DNA of 64,000 bases from Candidatus Protoclostridium gallicola (GCA_904387375.1 CAJFLE010000002.1:1-64000), one strand, 5' to 3'; positions 1 through 8,475 are shown, numbered from the stretch's first letter. Notes: generated by a model from the sequence alone, not told the origin. A program made the numbers and translations.

Positions 1-150
1 TGCTTCGTTATTGCGGTAATCGGCTTTACCTGTAAGCTCTCTATAAATTTCAATGGTCTTATCAAATACATTTTTTCCTTGCTCTTCGCCGAAAGTTTCC
101 ATACAGTCTTTCTCTAAAAAAGGCAGATTCGTATTTTCAAATTCATTCAT
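1..150 (-). CDS. Partial CDS downstream of AbrB regulator (N-terminus only)
   Basis: The frame opens at an ATG at 150 and runs without a stop off the left edge, giving 50 residues that begin MNEFENTNLPFLEKDC. Its start overlaps the end of the AbrB-type gene by 8 nt, so the two are translationally coupled. From memory, this N-terminus resembles L-2-amino-thiazoline-4-carboxylic acid hydrolase-like proteins, which in Clostridia often follow an AbrB gene. With no active-site region visible the family is a guess; the reading frame and operon are well supported. Confidence 0.55.
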   Translation of the reverse strand, partial: MNEFENTNLPFLEKDCMETFGEEQGKNVFDKTIEIYRELTGKADYRNNEA

Positions 151-367
151 TGCTGCCGTCCTCCATCTTCTGAAAGATGTCCGACGCGAATTTCTGCAAC
201 ACGTCCGATTTAGTCACGGCGATCCCCCACTTCTCGTCTCCGAGCACAATGAGCGTGTCGCCCGCCTTTATGTCGAACTTATCGCGCGCTTCGCGCGGAA
301 TGACGATCTGCCCCCGTTCCCCCACCTTTACTGTACCGAAGATATAATGCCCTTTGGGAATTTCCAT
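143..367 (-). CDS. AbrB/MazE-type (SpoVT-AbrB) transcriptional regulator
   Basis: A 74-aa DNA-binding protein. Residues 8-50 carry the AbrB swapped-hairpin signature: GTVKVGERGQIVIPREARDK, followed by a DIKAGDTLIVLGDE block. Proteins of this type bind DNA as dimers of beta-loop-beta units and control their own and neighbouring genes. A GGAGAAAA ribosome site precedes the ATG at 367. The gene is first of a coupled pair with the partial gene at the left edge. A sigma-A-like promoter overlapping a perfect inverted repeat lies directly upstream, so autoregulation is likely. The family assignment is firm; the target is inferred. Confidence 0.85.
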   Translation of the reverse strand: MEIPKGHYIFGTVKVGERGQIVIPREARDKFDIKAGDTLIVLGDEKWGIAVTKSDVLQKFASDIFQKMEDGSNE

Positions 368-386
368 TGCCGTTTTCTCCTTTCAT

Positions 387-437
387 ATAATTCATATTTG
401 TATGAATTATCATATCACACATTTCAATTCTTGTCAA
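387..437 (-). promoter_or_regulatory. Promoter and palindromic operator of the AbrB gene
   Basis: On the minus strand TTGACA (437-432) and TATGAT (414-409) are separated by 17 nt. A perfect 10-bp inverted repeat, ATAATTCATA, with a 4-nt spacer occupies 387-410, covering the end of the -10 and the expected start site. A repressor bound there would block initiation; the AbrB product is the obvious candidate. Confidence 0.75.
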
Positions 438-456
438 GCATGGAAAATCAAAGCAG

Positions 457-488
457 TAAAAAAGGAATAACTTTTCAGCTACTCCTTT
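457..488 (-). terminator. Probable intrinsic terminator of the 283-aa gene
   Basis: On the minus strand AAAGGAGTA pairs with TATTCCTTT across a 10-nt loop, followed by a run of T. It lies about 200 nt beyond the end of the 283-aa gene and upstream of the AbrB promoter. Confidence 0.5.
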
Positions 489-557
489 ATTAAACCTTAC
501 TTTCTCTGTAAAACATTTTATCCTTATATTCAAAGTTACTACCCTTTACATTTTCCT

Positions 558-682
558 CATGTCCAAGCAAACTACCAGCTTTGCAAAAATAAGCAAAGAG
601 AGTACCTCACCGAAGTAAAGCACTCTCCCCGCATACGGTTTTTAGATATGTGCAATCGGGCAGAAACCGCTGTTTGGATATG
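558..682. repeat. Repeat block A with terminal inverted repeats
   Basis: Begins CATGTCCAAGCAAACTA and ends TTTGGATATG, so the ends are near-inverted copies of about 9 bp. Inside is a hairpin whose arms are GAGAGT and ACTCTC. A second block with the same ends lies at 1921-2007, in the same orientation on the other side of the 283-aa gene. It may be a small non-autonomous element or a structured RNA. Confidence 0.4.
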
Positions 683-685
683 TTT

Positions 686-1537
686 CTAATCATTAGTAGT
701 TTTCCTTCCTTTATTATAATACTTCCCAAAAAACTCGTCTGTAGCCTTATTAAATTCTTTTAAATCAATTTCTTTACCCAATATCTTATTGAATAAGTGT
801 TTAATCACATAAACAACATAATACATCAGCAAGGGCAAAAGTTTACAATATATTTTCGTAAAGTCCTCTATCACGCCATCTTCTATAAAAATAAAATTTA
901 GCTCTCCTGTTTCCACTTTGATTCCTGCACCGCTTGTTGCTATGTGACTTGCCCTATCGCCGATTGCTCTTATACTTGGAATATCTTTTGCATAACGCAT
1001 ATCATATATGGATTCCTTAAGAGCATCGATTCCAAGTATTTTTAATACTGCAAGATAAGTTTCTTTTGAATTTATACCATTATTTTGTCTATTTTCAATA
1101 TCCTTATTTTTAGCATTATCAGAAAAAACCAATTTCACTGTTTCTTCGGGATTAATGAGCATCTTTTCAAGATAGCATAAAGTTTCACAAAATGGCTTAC
1201 GAGCCAAACAGAATGCTATTTGCGGGTTAAACTGCTTTATATTTAATATCGATTGCCCCACATAAATACAAAAATCCATTAGTAAGTATTTTAACAGCCT
1301 CTTGTTGTACATATTATCAAGTAAAGAATTGGTGCGAACAATTTCCTCAATTTCACGAACACTTTGTGCTTGTTGAATTTGTTCCTTTAATTGTTCATCT
1401 TTTATCGGAATTGTATAACGTTCTTGATTGTTTAATTTAAGAAAAGAAGCCTCACAAATGTTTAGGCAGGTTTCACAATATTCAATGGCATTAATCATTT
1501 CCTCAGTTGGAACAAAAGAACCACTATATCTTAACAT
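686..1537 (-). CDS. Hypothetical protein, 283 aa
   Basis: I do not recognise this protein. It is mostly helical in composition, has paired cysteines near the N-terminus (about residues 21 and 25), and lacks a signal peptide or clear membrane span. The C-terminus is charged. The gene is much richer in AT than the housekeeping genes to the right and stands alone between two related repeat blocks, which suggests acquisition by transfer. The first ATG of the frame (1537) was used; no strong ribosome site decides it. Confidence 0.6.
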   Translation of the reverse strand: MLRYSGSFVPTEEMINAIEYCETCLNICEASFLKLNNQERYTIPIKDEQLKEQIQQAQSVREIEEIVRTNSLLDNMYNKRLLKYLLMDFCIYVGQSILNIKQFNPQIAFCLARKPFCETLCYLEKMLINPEETVKLVFSDNAKNKDIENRQNNGINSKETYLAVLKILGIDALKESIYDMRYAKDIPSIRAIGDRASHIATSGAGIKVETGELNFIFIEDGVIEDFTKIYCKLLPLLMYYVVYVIKHLFNKILGKEIDLKEFNKATDEFFGKYYNKGRKTTND

Positions 1538-1834
1538 TTGTTTCTCCCGTTAAATCGATTATAGCAAAATCACCTGTTTATATAAATTGCTTTCTTTGCA
1601 AAATACTAAATAGCATTCTTAAATCGAAAATGGTGGCAGTCTACCTCAAAGTAACCTTATGTATAAGCATCTCTATTTTTATAGTTTATCATCTTTAAAA
1701 GAAATCGTCAAATACATTATTAAAAGGCTTTACTGCGGCTGCGTTATAAACTATCGCTATCCAATTCTTTGATATGATTCATGCTAAAAATGTGGTTTTA
1801 TATCCGTTTTTCCATATATATTCTGTAAAAATAT

Positions 1835-1867
1835 CCGTTAAATTGGATTTCGAGTCCAAATTAACGG
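1835..1867 (-). other. Hairpin in the 1538-2067 gene-free stretch
   Basis: The stretch 1538-2067 holds no convincing gene. At 1835-1867 two 13-nt arms (CCGTTAAATTGGA and its complement with one mismatch) flank a 7-nt loop. On the minus strand the hairpin is followed by ATATTTTT, so it may end transcripts reading out of the rlmD gene. The loop reads CTCGAAA on that strand. The rest is AT-rich sequence and repeat block B. Confidence 0.45.
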
Positions 1868-1920
1868 AAAAAAAATTAAAAATCTTATCTTTTCTAGCGA
1901 ACACTTTCTGTCGTTTTTCA

Positions 1921-2007
1921 CATATCCAAGCAAACTAGGCGAGTCAAAAAATGCCTGTTTTTGCATTACAAAGCATACAATGAAGTTGACTGTCAGATTT
2001 GGATATG
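1921..2007. repeat. Repeat block B with terminal inverted repeats
   Basis: Starts CATATCCAAGCAAACTA, matching block A at 16 of 17 positions, and ends TTTGGATATG, identical to the end of block A. The interior differs from block A. The block abuts the end of the conserved rlmD operon, so it may mark the border of the AT-rich insertion. Confidence 0.4.
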
Positions 2008-2067
2008 AAAACTAACAAGCAAGAAAAAGGCTGAAAAGTAACGTTTTCAGCCATAAAATCGTAGTTT

Positions 2068-3408
2068 TCATGAATTTTTTCGTTCCAATATCACCATGGT
2101 CTCCACCCAGCAGGTCTGGGGAAACATGTCGAAAGGGCGCACCGAGACCGTTTCGTAATTTGAGAGAAGCGCGAGGTCGCGGGCGAGCGTGGAGGGATTG
2201 CAGGAGACGTACAGCACGCGGGAGGCGCCGCAGGCGTTCACGGCGTCGATTACTTCGCGGGCGCAGCCGCTGCGGGGAGGGTCGAGCACGACCATGCTGC
2301 CGCCCGATACTCCGGCCAGAAGCCCGGGAAGGACGGCGGCGCAGTCGCCGCATATATTGCGTACGTTGGTCAGTCCGAGCGACGCGACGAGTTCGTCCGC
2401 GGATTCGGACGCCGCGCGTTCTATTTCCACGCCGATGACGCTGCGCGCGTGCGGTGCAAGGAGCGCGGTCAGCGTTCCGCCGCCGCTGTATGCGTCGATT
2501 ATGGTGTCCGGGGCGGCCGCTGCAGCCTGTTCGGTCACGGCCGTATACAGTTTGCGCATCACGGACGGATTTACCTGCATGAAACCGCACGGATGCACAT
2601 ATGTGCGCATACCCATAATATCGACGGGGACGCGGCTGCCGGCCACGAGTTCGGTTTCGCCGCCCATGATTACGTTTCCGGACGAGCGGTTGACGTTGAG
2701 CCACATCTCGCCGAGACCGGGCAGTTCGGCGGACGCCGCGTCCGCCAGTCTGTCCCGCAAGCTGCGGGAGCGCGAAGTGAGCACGGCGGTAAGCGACACC
2801 GCGCCGCCGAGATCGCGCACTACGAAGTGGCGCAGTTCCCCGCTGCCGTCCGTCTCGTCGTACGGAGCGAAGCGCGCGGCGATGCGCCGCAGTCCGGGAA
2901 GCACGGCGCGCACCGCGTCCGTCTGAAGCGGACAGTCCTCCGTTTCCACTATGCGGTGCGAGTTGTAAGCGAACAGGCCGACTTCGGTTCCGTTCCTGCC
3001 CCGGCGCACGGGCAGCGAGAGCTTGTTGCGGCAGCCGTACTCGCTGTCCGACGGCACGCATTCCCCGACGTCGGCGGAGATGTGCGCTATCTTTTTCAGC
3101 GCGTCCGCCACAGCCCCGCGCTTGTAGGCGAGCTGCGCGCCGTATTTAATATGCTGCAGATTGCAGCCACCGCACCTGCCGAAGTACGGGCAGCGCGGCT
3201 CCGTACGGTCGGGCGACGGCGACAGCACCTCGGTGAGCTTGGCGACGGCGTAATCCTTTTTAACGAGTATGACGTGCGCCCGCACACGCTCTCCGGGCAG
3301 CGCTCCGCCCACGAAAACGGGGACGCGGTCCACTCGTGCCACGCCCTCGCCTCTGTAACCCAGCGATTCTATAACCGCCTCTATATTATCGTTCTTCTGA
3401 AGTATCAT
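2068..3408 (-). CDS. rlmD: 23S rRNA (uracil-5-)-methyltransferase, RlmD/RlmCD (RumA) family
   Basis: A 446-aa SAM-dependent enzyme that converts a uridine of 23S rRNA to 5-methyluridine. Residues 4-60 form a TRAM RNA-binding domain. Cysteines 73, 79 and 82 (CPYFGRCGGC) and Cys159 fit the 4Fe-4S ligands of RumA enzymes. The SAM loop DAYSGGGTLTALL is at 305-317, and the catalytic nucleophile is expected to be Cys403 in SCNPSTLARD. It is the last gene of the smpB-antiporter-rlmD operon; its start overlaps the antiporter end by 23 nt. Bacillus has two paralogues or a dual enzyme, so the exact uridine cannot be told. Confidence 0.88.
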   Translation of the reverse strand: MILQKNDNIEAVIESLGYRGEGVARVDRVPVFVGGALPGERVRAHVILVKKDYAVAKLTEVLSPSPDRTEPRCPYFGRCGGCNLQHIKYGAQLAYKRGAVADALKKIAHISADVGECVPSDSEYGCRNKLSLPVRRGRNGTEVGLFAYNSHRIVETEDCPLQTDAVRAVLPGLRRIAARFAPYDETDGSGELRHFVVRDLGGAVSLTAVLTSRSRSLRDRLADAASAELPGLGEMWLNVNRSSGNVIMGGETELVAGSRVPVDIMGMRTYVHPCGFMQVNPSVMRKLYTAVTEQAAAAAPDTIIDAYSGGGTLTALLAPHARSVIGVEIERAASESADELVASLGLTNVRNICGDCAAVLPGLLAGVSGGSMVVLDPPRSGCAREVIDAVNACGASRVLYVSCNPSTLARDLALLSNYETVSVRPFDMFPQTCWVETMVILERKNS

Positions 3409-4816
3409 TTATATCTCTGCCGTTTGTGTCGGCGCCGCCGGCTTCAGGCTGTAAGGCATCCGACGGAGCGTCGCCCGGATACGCAACGCCCGCGGACAGA
3501 GTGTCCGGAACCAGCTGCGGTCCGTCTTCCGTATGCCCGCGGAAAAACTGTTTGAGCAGCACCGGAGTCAGTATGGACGAGAACAGTATGAGCATGACGG
3601 TCATTATCATGAGGTCGCCGGGTATGATGCCCGCCTCTATGCCCTTGTTCGTGACGATGAGCGCGACCTCTCCGCGCGCCATCATACCCACGCCGGCGAT
3701 TCCCGCTTCGCGCCACGTACCGCCGCGCGCCTTTATGACCGCGCCGCATCCGATGACCTTGCCGATCAGACCGACGGCGACGAACGCGAACGCGAACAGT
3801 ATCAGCCAGCCGGACAGTCCGGAGAAGTCCATGTTTATGCCTATGGACGCAAAGAATACCGGACCGAATATCATATAGCTGTTTATTTCTATCTTGCGGT
3901 CGGTATACGACGCCATACCGCCGATGGTGGACAGTATCACGCCGGCGAGATATGCGCCCGTTATGTCCGCAACGCCGAAAATCTCTTCGGCGACAAAGGA
4001 GTATATGAAGCACAGCGCCAATCCCATGATGGGAAGACGACGCGTGTGCGGCCATTTTTTGTCCATCCACGTAAACAGGTAATGAATACCGATGCCTACG
4101 CCTATCGCCACGGCGAAGAATGCGACGACCATTATGCACGTGCCCCACCACTGGCTTTTGAACCATTCGAAGCCGACGGCATCCGCGGCGGTCGGGGTGC
4201 CGAGGCTGGTCACGACGGACAGTACCACGATTCCGATGACGTCGTCTATTATGGCGGCGGACACGAGAGTCTGCCCTATGCGCGTGTTGATCTTGCCCAG
4301 TTCTTTGAGTACGCTCACCGTTATGGCGACGCTCGTCGCCGTCAGTATCGTGCCCACGAACACGCCCTGCACCACGTCGGTGAAGCCGGGCACCAGTCCG
4401 TTCTGCATAAACGGCAGGGATACGAGCAGGCCGAGCAACATGGGCACCGCCACGCCGACGACGGCGACGACGGTCGCGAGCGCGCCCGTCTTCTTCAGCT
4501 CCGCCATATCCGTTTCCAGCCCGGCGGAAAACATTATCATAATGACGCCGATTTTAGCAAATACGTCGAGCACGGTGAACTCGCCGCCGTCTATCACGAA
4601 TTCGTCCAGCGCGATGAACGACGGCGTATTGCTGCCGTAGAACCCTATCAGCGAGAACCCAGCCATGCCGAATATCGCGGGACCGATAAGCAGTCCGGCA
4701 ACGATGTAGCCGAGCACCTGAGGCAGGCCGAACCGCCTTGCCAGCATGCCGCACAGTTTTGTGGATATCATGATGATGGCAAGCGCCATCACGAAGCCGA
4801 GCACTCCGTCAAACAT
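3386..4816 (-). CDS. CPA2 family monovalent cation:proton antiporter
   Basis: A 476-aa integral membrane protein of about 12-13 hydrophobic segments, starting MFDGVLGFVMALAIIMISTK. It has the Kef/NapA-type block GLPQVLGYIVAGLLIGP near residues 30-46 and a paired-aspartate transport motif (AAIIDDVIG) near residue 190. Family members exchange Na+ or K+ for protons. There is no TrkA/RCK nucleotide-binding domain; instead residues 430-476 form a polar acidic tail. The gene sits between smpB and rlmD with short spacing. The ion preference is not visible from sequence. Confidence 0.85.
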   Translation of the reverse strand: MFDGVLGFVMALAIIMISTKLCGMLARRFGLPQVLGYIVAGLLIGPAIFGMAGFSLIGFYGSNTPSFIALDEFVIDGGEFTVLDVFAKIGVIMIMFSAGLETDMAELKKTGALATVVAVVGVAVPMLLGLLVSLPFMQNGLVPGFTDVVQGVFVGTILTATSVAITVSVLKELGKINTRIGQTLVSAAIIDDVIGIVVLSVVTSLGTPTAADAVGFEWFKSQWWGTCIMVVAFFAVAIGVGIGIHYLFTWMDKKWPHTRRLPIMGLALCFIYSFVAEEIFGVADITGAYLAGVILSTIGGMASYTDRKIEINSYMIFGPVFFASIGINMDFSGLSGWLILFAFAFVAVGLIGKVIGCGAVIKARGGTWREAGIAGVGMMARGEVALIVTNKGIEAGIIPGDLMIMTVMLILFSSILTPVLLKQFFRGHTEDGPQLVPDTLSAGVAYPGDAPSDALQPEAGGADTNGRDINDTSEER

Positions 4817-4843
4817 ACATTTCCCTCTTTTCCCTTTTCACGG

Positions 4844-5293
4844 TTACCGCCGCAGCGCGTCGGAAATCTGACGTTCCATATCCCGCCTGCTGTCGCGTTC
4901 CTTGATCGTCTGCTTTTTGTCGTATGCGCGCTTGCCCTTTGCCAGCGCGATTTCGACCTTGGCGAGCCTGCCTTTGAAGTAAATACGCAGCGGCACGATT
5001 GCCCAGCCCTTCTCCCGCGATTTGCCTATAAGGCGGCGGATTTCGGACTTGTGCATGAGCAGTTTGCGGCTGCGCAGCTCGTCGGGCGGAAAAATCGTGG
5101 ATTTGTCGTATGCCGAAATACGGCAGTTCTTGAGAAAGACCTCGCCGTTTTCTATGAAACAGAACGAATCGCCGAGATTGACGCGGCCGGCGCGCACGGA
5201 CTTGACCTCGCTTCCGACCAGCGCTATGCCGGTTTCGAACTTCTCTATTATTTCGTAATCGAAATATGCTTTTTTGTTTTCCACGTTTCCCAT
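4844..5293 (-). CDS. smpB: SsrA-binding protein SmpB
   Basis: A 149-aa partner of tmRNA in trans-translation, which rescues ribosomes stalled on broken mRNA. The N-terminal beta-barrel motif NKKAYFDYEI and the ALVGSEVKSVRAGRVNLGDSF block are typical. The basic C-terminal tail (AKGKRAYDKKQTIKERD) enters the mRNA channel in known SmpB structures. Length matches the family (about 150-160). It is first in the operon, behind a good promoter 10-37 nt upstream of the ATG, followed after 27 nt by the antiporter gene. The ssrA RNA is not in this window. Confidence 0.95.
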   Translation of the reverse strand: MGNVENKKAYFDYEIIEKFETGIALVGSEVKSVRAGRVNLGDSFCFIENGEVFLKNCRISAYDKSTIFPPDELRSRKLLMHKSEIRRLIGKSREKGWAIVPLRIYFKGRLAKVEIALAKGKRAYDKKQTIKERDSRRDMERQISDALRR

Positions 5294-5301
5294 TCCGTTA
5301 T

Positions 5302-5330
5302 ATTATACTACTTACGCATATTATTTGCAA
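5302..5330 (-). promoter_or_regulatory. Promoter of the smpB operon
   Basis: TTGCAA (5330-5325) and TATAAT (5307-5302) are 17 nt apart on the minus strand. The -10 ends only 8 nt before the smpB start codon, so the leader must be very short and the transcript could be nearly leaderless. Confidence 0.65.
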
Positions 5331-5350
5331 ACGAATTGAGCGCAATGCGA

Positions 5351-5376
5351 AAAGCCCGGAGCATGCCCCGGGCTTT
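5351..5376 (-). terminator. Hairpin terminator after the zinc-ribbon membrane gene
   Basis: Perfect 9-bp stem AAAGCCCGG/CCGGGCTTT with an 8-nt loop, followed on the minus strand by a short T run. It lies 17 nt past the stop of the 427-aa gene. Confidence 0.65.
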
Positions 5377-5392
5377 GCAGTATTCGTATCGA

Positions 5393-6676
5393 TTAGCTCT
5401 GATCGCTGTTGAGGAACACCCTGTTCACTACCGCGCAGACGAAGGCTATTACGCCGCCCGCCGCGAACGCGAACAGACCCTGCGCAGCTTCGGCTTCCGC
5501 GAACTGCACCACGTATACGACCGAGCCTATGCCGAGCAGCAGCACGCCGAACATATACCAGAACGACTTGCCCACGAATCCGACGTCCTCATATCCGTCG
5601 AACTTGAACGTAGTGCCGAGGCGGCTCGCCGTCTTGCGCACGAAACGCGGCAGGCTGAACACGCACTTGATCGTCAGCAGCGCGATTACTCCGAGGAAGA
5701 CCAGGTCGAGCATCTGCATCTCGCCCGCCACCTGGCCGATGGCTCCGGTCAGCGCCTCGCTGCCCGTGCCGGCAGGCCACTGCGACGTGATTGCCACGGG
5801 AAGGTTAAACAGCGCCACAAGCGCGCCTGCGAGTATGCCCGCGTTGGACACGAATTTCATTATGCTGCCGCCGCGGAAGAAGCGTCTGCCCGCAAAAAGC
5901 AGGTTGCCAAGTACGCACACGGCGACGCCGCTGGCGGCGAGCAGTATGTTTATCATCGTGCCCGAGCCTGCCGACATCCATTCCTCGACGCCGCCGAATA
6001 TGCAGGCGAGATAGATTATCAGCTGCGCGGACAGCGCCCACGCGATGGGCTTGACGAGAGTGAAGAACTTCTTCGAGCACATGCCGCCGATGAAGCGGAA
6101 CACCGCGACGAGCGCGGCTATGCACGTTATCAGCGCCGCGAGCAGCAGACAGAACACCAGCAGCACGGACGGGACGAGCGCCAGCGTCAGCGCTATCGCG
6201 GACTGTATGTCGCCCCCGCCGAACGCTTCGGAAATCGTTTCGGCCAGATTCTGGAAATACGTCACGAACGCCTCGAAGTTCTGTACTAGTGCGAAGCTCT
6301 CCGCCGGCGTCGACGTCAGCGGATTGACCGTTACGAACATGCCGTCCACCGAAGCGCGGAACATATCGCCCATGAGCGTATTGTATGTGATTATGCCGAG
6401 CAGTACGAGCCCTGCCACCCCGCATATAAGGCAGACAAAACTCTGGAAACCGGTGCGGGCGGTTTCGTCTTTCCTTCGACGCGTTTTCAATTCTTTCTTT
6501 CCGGGACGCGGCTCTTCTTCCCTGCCTGCCACGGGCTTGCCGCAGCGCGGACAGCTGCGGGCGCCGTCGGGGATGACGGCTCCGCAGCCGGTGCAGTACT
6601 TAGCGTTCATGCGGGCGCCGCAGTTGGGACAGAACGCAGCCGATCCGACTTCGGAATTGCAGTTTCTGCAGATCAT
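5393..6676 (-). CDS. Zinc-ribbon multi-pass membrane protein, hypothetical
   Basis: A 427-aa protein with two N-terminal zinc ribbons: Cys3, 6, 16, 19 (CRNC and CPNC) and Cys28, 31, 42, 45 (CTGC and CPRC). A basic linker at residues 50-75 is followed by about eight to ten hydrophobic segments from residue 80 to the end. Double zinc-ribbon domains before membrane regions are common in Firmicutes proteins of unknown role. A GGAGT ribosome site precedes the ATG. It is monocistronic, with a terminator on its own strand. No catalytic motif is seen. Confidence 0.75.
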   Translation of the reverse strand: MICRNCNSEVGSAAFCPNCGARMNAKYCTGCGAVIPDGARSCPRCGKPVAGREEEPRPGKKELKTRRRKDETARTGFQSFVCLICGVAGLVLLGIITYNTLMGDMFRASVDGMFVTVNPLTSTPAESFALVQNFEAFVTYFQNLAETISEAFGGGDIQSAIALTLALVPSVLLVFCLLLAALITCIAALVAVFRFIGGMCSKKFFTLVKPIAWALSAQLIIYLACIFGGVEEWMSAGSGTMINILLAASGVAVCVLGNLLFAGRRFFRGGSIMKFVSNAGILAGALVALFNLPVAITSQWPAGTGSEALTGAIGQVAGEMQMLDLVFLGVIALLTIKCVFSLPRFVRKTASRLGTTFKFDGYEDVGFVGKSFWYMFGVLLLGIGSVVYVVQFAEAEAAQGLFAFAAGGVIAFVCAVVNRVFLNSDQS

Positions 6677-6831
6677 TTGTTCAGACTCCTTATTATAACC
6701 GTTATTTCAGCCGTAATAATAATCGACGTCAAATCGTTTTTTTATTCGCAGATGGTGCAAAATGCGGCAATAAATTTTGCTTCCGGACGCACATGAAAAT
6801 AACGGTCCGTTTTCTACGGAAAGTATAATAC

Positions 6832-6865
6832 AAAAAGGGGCTTCTTGTCAAAAGAAGTCCCTTTT
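6832..6865 (-). terminator. Terminator of the S10-spc-alpha operon
   Basis: A 14-bp stem (AAAAGGGACTTCTT on the minus strand, one G-T pair), short loop and a TTTTT run lie 31 nt downstream of rplQ. This is where the ribosomal operon ends; no ecfA, ecfT or truA genes follow, as they do in many Firmicutes. Confidence 0.85.
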
Positions 6866-6896
6866 GTGCACATTAGAATTTGATTAAATTAGCGTC

Positions 6897-7430
6897 TTAA
6901 ACGAGTTCGATGATCGCCATGGAGGCTGCGTCGCCGCGGCGGAAACCGTTTTTGAGCACGCGGGTATAACCGCCCTTCGTGCCTTTTTCCTCGGCGCGCG
7001 CGTCGTATTTGGGAGCGTACTCGTTGAAGATCTTCTCCACGAGCGGGTGGCGGATCTTGCCTGCGCGCACTCTGTATGCGGACTTGGTCTCGGAGAATGC
7101 CTTGATCTCCTTAACGTCGTATACCACGGACATGATGGCGCGGCGTGCGGCGAGCTTGGTCGGGCCGTCGTTGATAAGCTCGATCTTATACTCTTCCACC
7201 GTTTCGTTGCCCTTCTTGTCCTTCTTCTTGCGCTGGCGCGTTTCCACCTTCTTGACGGTGTCCTTATAGCTGTTGATAGCCTTCGTAAGGAGCTTTTCCG
7301 CCATTTTCTGTACTTCTTTCGCCCTGTCGTAAGTCGTCTCGATTCTGCCGTACCAAAGAAGATCGGTCACCTGACCGCGCAGAAGCGCCATTCTTTTATC
7401 GGTAGCTTTGCCTAATTTTCTGTTTTCCAT
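6897..7430 (-). CDS. rplQ: 50S ribosomal protein L17, enlarged form
   Basis: L17 sits near the peptide exit tunnel. The start (RKLGKATDKRMALLRGQVTDLL) and the end (GGYTRVLKNGFRRGDAASMA) are canonical. At 177 aa it is some 55-60 residues longer than the usual 112-125. The excess is a lysine-rich internal segment from about residue 54 to 115 that includes RQRKKKDKKGNETVEEY. It is last in the operon, 35 nt after rpoA. The insertion is in frame, without a second start, so it appears to be part of the protein. Confidence 0.95.
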   Translation of the reverse strand: MENRKLGKATDKRMALLRGQVTDLLWYGRIETTYDRAKEVQKMAEKLLTKAINSYKDTVKKVETRQRKKKDKKGNETVEEYKIELINDGPTKLAARRAIMSVVYDVKEIKAFSETKSAYRVRAGKIRHPLVEKIFNEYAPKYDARAEEKGTKGGYTRVLKNGFRRGDAASMAIIELV

Positions 7431-7465
7431 ATTTCTCGTGATTCCTTATGATTATTTGTAAGCCC

Positions 7466-8419
7466 TCAGTCGTCGTTGGATTTGAGGTCGAGACCGTAAC
7501 TCTTCAGTTTCGCGATGACCTCGTCGAGACTCTTTCTTCCGAGGTTGCGGACTTTGAGCATATCGTCCTCGCTGCGCTTGGTCAGGTCTTCCACGGTGTG
7601 GATACCGGCGCGTTTCAGGCAGTTGTAGCTGCGCACGGACAGATCCATTTCCTCGATGCTCATTTCGAGCACTTTCTGCTGTCTGTCTTCGGGGCGGGAC
7701 ACGAGAATGTCCATGCCGGCGAACATATCGGACAGGTTAGCGAAGAGACGGATGTGATCGTCTATCGTGCGGGCGGCGAGCGAAAGCACGTCCTTTGCGG
7801 ACAGACTGCCGTCGGTCTTGACGTTTATCGTCAGCTTATCGTAATCGAGGCTCTGCCCCACGCGCGCGTTCTCGACCGCGTAGCTTGCCGCCTTGACGGG
7901 CGTGAAGATCGCGTCGATGGGGATATAGCCGATGGGCTTGCCGAGGTCTTTGAGATGACCTGCGACGACGTATCCGCGTCCCTTTGCGACGGTAAGCTCC
8001 ATGTCGAGGTTGGCTCCGTCGTCAAGCGTGCAGATATACATTTCGGGATTGAGAATCTCTATCTCGGGATCCGTGACGATATCCGCGGCGGTGACGACGC
8101 CCGCGTCGTGCTTGGTCAGTCTTAAAGTTTTGGTTATCGTATTGTCTTCGTACTTGGCTTTGAGGTTGAGCCCTTTGAGATTGAGGATTATCTCCGCAAC
8201 GTCTTCCTTGACGCCTTTGATCACGCTGAACTCGTGGCTCACGCCCTTGATCTGAATGCCGACGACGGCGGTTCCGGGAAGAGCGGACAGCAGCACGCGT
8301 CTGAGGCAGTTGCCGAGAGTGATGCCGTAGCCTCTCTCGAGGGGTTCCACTACGAATTTGCCCTCGCGGAGATCCGCGCTTTCTTCGATGGCGATCCTGG
8401 GCTTTTCGATTTCCATCAT
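7466..8419 (-). CDS. rpoA: DNA-directed RNA polymerase subunit alpha
   Basis: 317 aa, normal length. The N-terminal domain (about 1-230, beginning IEKPRIAIEESADLREGKFV and including ERGYGITLGNCLRRVLL) dimerises and nucleates polymerase assembly. The C-terminal domain (about 245-315, including LGRKSLDEVIAKL) binds UP elements and activators. The usual gene order rpsD-rpoA-rplQ is kept. The 119-nt gap to rpsD is the largest inside the alpha part of the operon. Confidence 0.98.
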   Translation of the reverse strand: MMEIEKPRIAIEESADLREGKFVVEPLERGYGITLGNCLRRVLLSALPGTAVVGIQIKGVSHEFSVIKGVKEDVAEIILNLKGLNLKAKYEDNTITKTLRLTKHDAGVVTAADIVTDPEIEILNPEMYICTLDDGANLDMELTVAKGRGYVVAGHLKDLGKPIGYIPIDAIFTPVKAASYAVENARVGQSLDYDKLTINVKTDGSLSAKDVLSLAARTIDDHIRLFANLSDMFAGMDILVSRPEDRQQKVLEMSIEEMDLSVRSYNCLKRAGIHTVEDLTKRSEDDMLKVRNLGRKSLDEVIAKLKSYGLDLKSNDD

Positions 8420-8475
8420 AATATGAATTCTCCTTTCCGACCGCGGTTGCTAACATAAAACGCCGGGCCGGACCG

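Noticed and set aside
1507..1698. 63-aa frame on the plus strand
   Set aside because: Low-complexity hydrophobic frame without a ribosome site, overlapping the start of the 283-aa gene.
1848..1854. tRNA-Ser(CGA)-like anticodon loop at the centre of the 1835-1867 hairpin (an attachment site?)
   Set aside because: Only the 7-nt loop and a 5-bp stem match; the rest of the tRNA and any integrase gene are missing.
3533..6289. 918-aa frame on the plus strand
   Set aside because: It lies antisense to the antiporter, smpB and the zinc-ribbon membrane gene, all well-supported; its Arg/His/Tyr/Asp-rich composition is that of a shadow frame in GC-rich DNA. The same applies to the long plus-strand frames at 2449-3555, 17168-18508, 18590-19918, 27608-28945, 50867-52531 and 52908-54143.
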